Shown here: positions 63,444 through 64,000 of the stretch, piece by piece
How the letters are laid out: each line of letters begins with the position of its first letter
How positions within the stretch are numbered: the stretch's first letter is position 1
Assembly: GCA_014946745.1 (NCBI GenBank)
Contig: JADCRD010000002.1
Span: forward strand, 62,001-126,000
Origin: Lysobacterales bacterium
GTDB lineage: Bacteria > Pseudomonadota > Gammaproteobacteria > Xanthomonadales > Xanthomonadaceae
Length of the DNA: 64,000 nt
Direction: 5' to 3'
Program-made: the position numbers and the translations under genes
The notes under the pieces: generated by a model
Databases searched by the model: none
What the model saw: the letters and a program-made list of their open reading frames with translations, nothing else
Told to the model about the DNA's origin: nothing

Positions 63444-63676
63444 TTCACCCCTCTCCCCGTGGGAGAGGGGACGGGGGAGAGGGTTCGGTCGGAGCAGGCG
63501 CTCTGAGGCTCGCGGTGCAGGGCTTCAGAGAACTCGGCGATCGCTCGCAAGCGCGGGACGCGAGAGGACTTCCGGACCCTCTCCCCAACCCCTCTCCCAC
63601 CGGGAGAGGGGCTCAAGCGAGAAAGCGTCGCGCGAGCAGCAGCTCCGCTGTTCACCCCTCTCCCACCGGGACAGGG
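63444..63676. repeat. CCCCTCTCCCACCGGGAGAG inverted repeats, three copies
   Basis: Copies at 63447-63470, 63589-63611 and 63654-63676. Two are preceded by CGCTGTTCAC. The same motif type appears between purD and purH. Confidence 0.8.
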
Positions 63677-63771
63677 GCTCAGGTGTCGAAGTTTCGCGTG
63701 AACGCCAGCTCCAACACATGCTGAAACAGCGATCTGCCTGGAAGGCTCGCGAATCCGGTGCGCCTGCTCAG

Positions 63772-63800
63772 CGAATCCCGAATCCCGAATCCCCCATCCC
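63772..63800. repeat. Heptad repeat (GGGATTC, inverse)
   Basis: CGAATCCCGAATCCCGAATC then CCCC, about 5 bases from the pgl stop codon. Confidence 0.85.
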
Positions 63801-63804
63801 GGCT

Positions 63805-64000
63805 TCAAGCACACGTCCACACATCCACCGGCCGCTCACACGCCGCCAGCACCTTCGCGATCGGCAGCTTGCCGCGGGCCAGGGCCTCGCGCAGCACGGT
63901 CTGCTTGGCTGCGCCTTCGATGTGCAGATGCAGATGCTTTGCCGCCACCAGCGCCGGCAGGGTGAAGGTGATCCGCGGTTCGGGGGCGCCGGGTGCGTGC
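63805..64000 (-). CDS. pgl: 6-phosphogluconolactonase, C-terminal part (runs off window)
   Basis: The minus strand entering from the right edge reads RITFTLPALVAAKHLHLHIE, then GAAKQTVLREALARGKLPIA and ends VLAACERPVDVWTCA. This is the C-terminal region of DevB-type 6-phosphogluconolactonases (LPIAxVL...PVDVxW). The enzyme hydrolyses 6-phosphogluconolactone to 6-phosphogluconate, the Edd substrate, so pgl-edd-eda form an Entner-Doudoroff cluster; zwf and glk may lie beyond the edge. Confidence 0.85.
   Translation of the reverse strand, partial: HAPGAPEPRITFTLPALVAAKHLHLHIEGAAKQTVLREALARGKLPIAKVLAACERPVDVWTCA

Larger units (their letters stand above)
63403..63804. other. Gap between edd and pgl, filled with CTCTCCC repeats
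   Basis: About 400 bases with three CCCCTCTCCC...GGGAGAGGGG hairpins and one heptad block. No gene is seen. The edd ribosome-binding site (CGGAG) lies at its left edge. Confidence 0.6.

Overview
The window is GC-rich, densely coding DNA from a gammaproteobacterium. It most likely belongs to the Xanthomonadaceae/Lysobacteraceae (order Lysobacterales). The grounds are the gene content (fis-purH-purD, aroQ-accB-accC-prmA, edd-eda-pgl, aceB-aceA, a short PutA), paired ECF-sigma and Ser/Thr-kinase genes, and gaps filled with REP-like palindromes and GGGATTC-type heptad repeats. The genus cannot be named from the sequence alone. The sequence looks like an assembly from a Nextera-type library, because a near-exact piece of that adapter lies inside the 5' end of edd.

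Layout. 0-10.3 kb: start of a TonB-dependent receptor (cut by the window edge), pyruvate dehydrogenase E2 (aceF), purD, purH, fis and the glyoxylate-shunt pair aceB-aceA, all on the minus strand. 10.7-18.1 kb: a secreted delta-60-repeat protein, an ECF sigma / Ser-Thr kinase pair and threonine aldolase (ltaE). 18.1-23.2 kb: an accessory islet with a Tat-type Gfo/Idh/MocA oxidoreductase, a truncated IS3 element, a Fic gene broken by an in-frame TGA, two unknown exported proteins and a second, decayed 171-bp copy of the ltaE 5' region. 23.3-30.3 kb: putA and a second kinase / ECF sigma pair. 30.3-35.1 kb: a large repeat block, then prmA, accC, a four-helix-bundle (S23-type) gene inside inverted heptad repeats, accB and aroQ. 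35.4-45.8 kb: a K+-channel-like protein, an M28 lipoprotein peptidase, a secreted polysaccharide-deacetylase-like protein, a LigB-type dioxygenase, a secreted glycerophosphodiesterase and a three-gene ABC exporter operon. 46.2-58.4 kb: recC without adjacent recB or recD, a MASE1-PAS-GGDEF cyclase, a sigma factor operon ending in a DUF3106 protein, and an operon of a cytochrome-like protein with DUF1800 and DUF1501 proteins. 58.7-64 kb: uppP, then eda, edd and the end of pgl (Entner-Doudoroff pathway).

Central carbon metabolism is well represented: E2 of pyruvate dehydrogenase, glyoxylate shunt, acetyl-CoA carboxylase, proline oxidation and the Entner-Doudoroff pathway. Between these genes almost every larger gap is built from four or five families of short repeats. 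The most distinctive is an 18-bp palindrome (GGTGGGTCAAGACCCACC, usually followed by CTATG) present about 17 times. It is amplified into 61-, 86- and 168-bp tandem arrays, and in one place it supplies the stop codon of purD.
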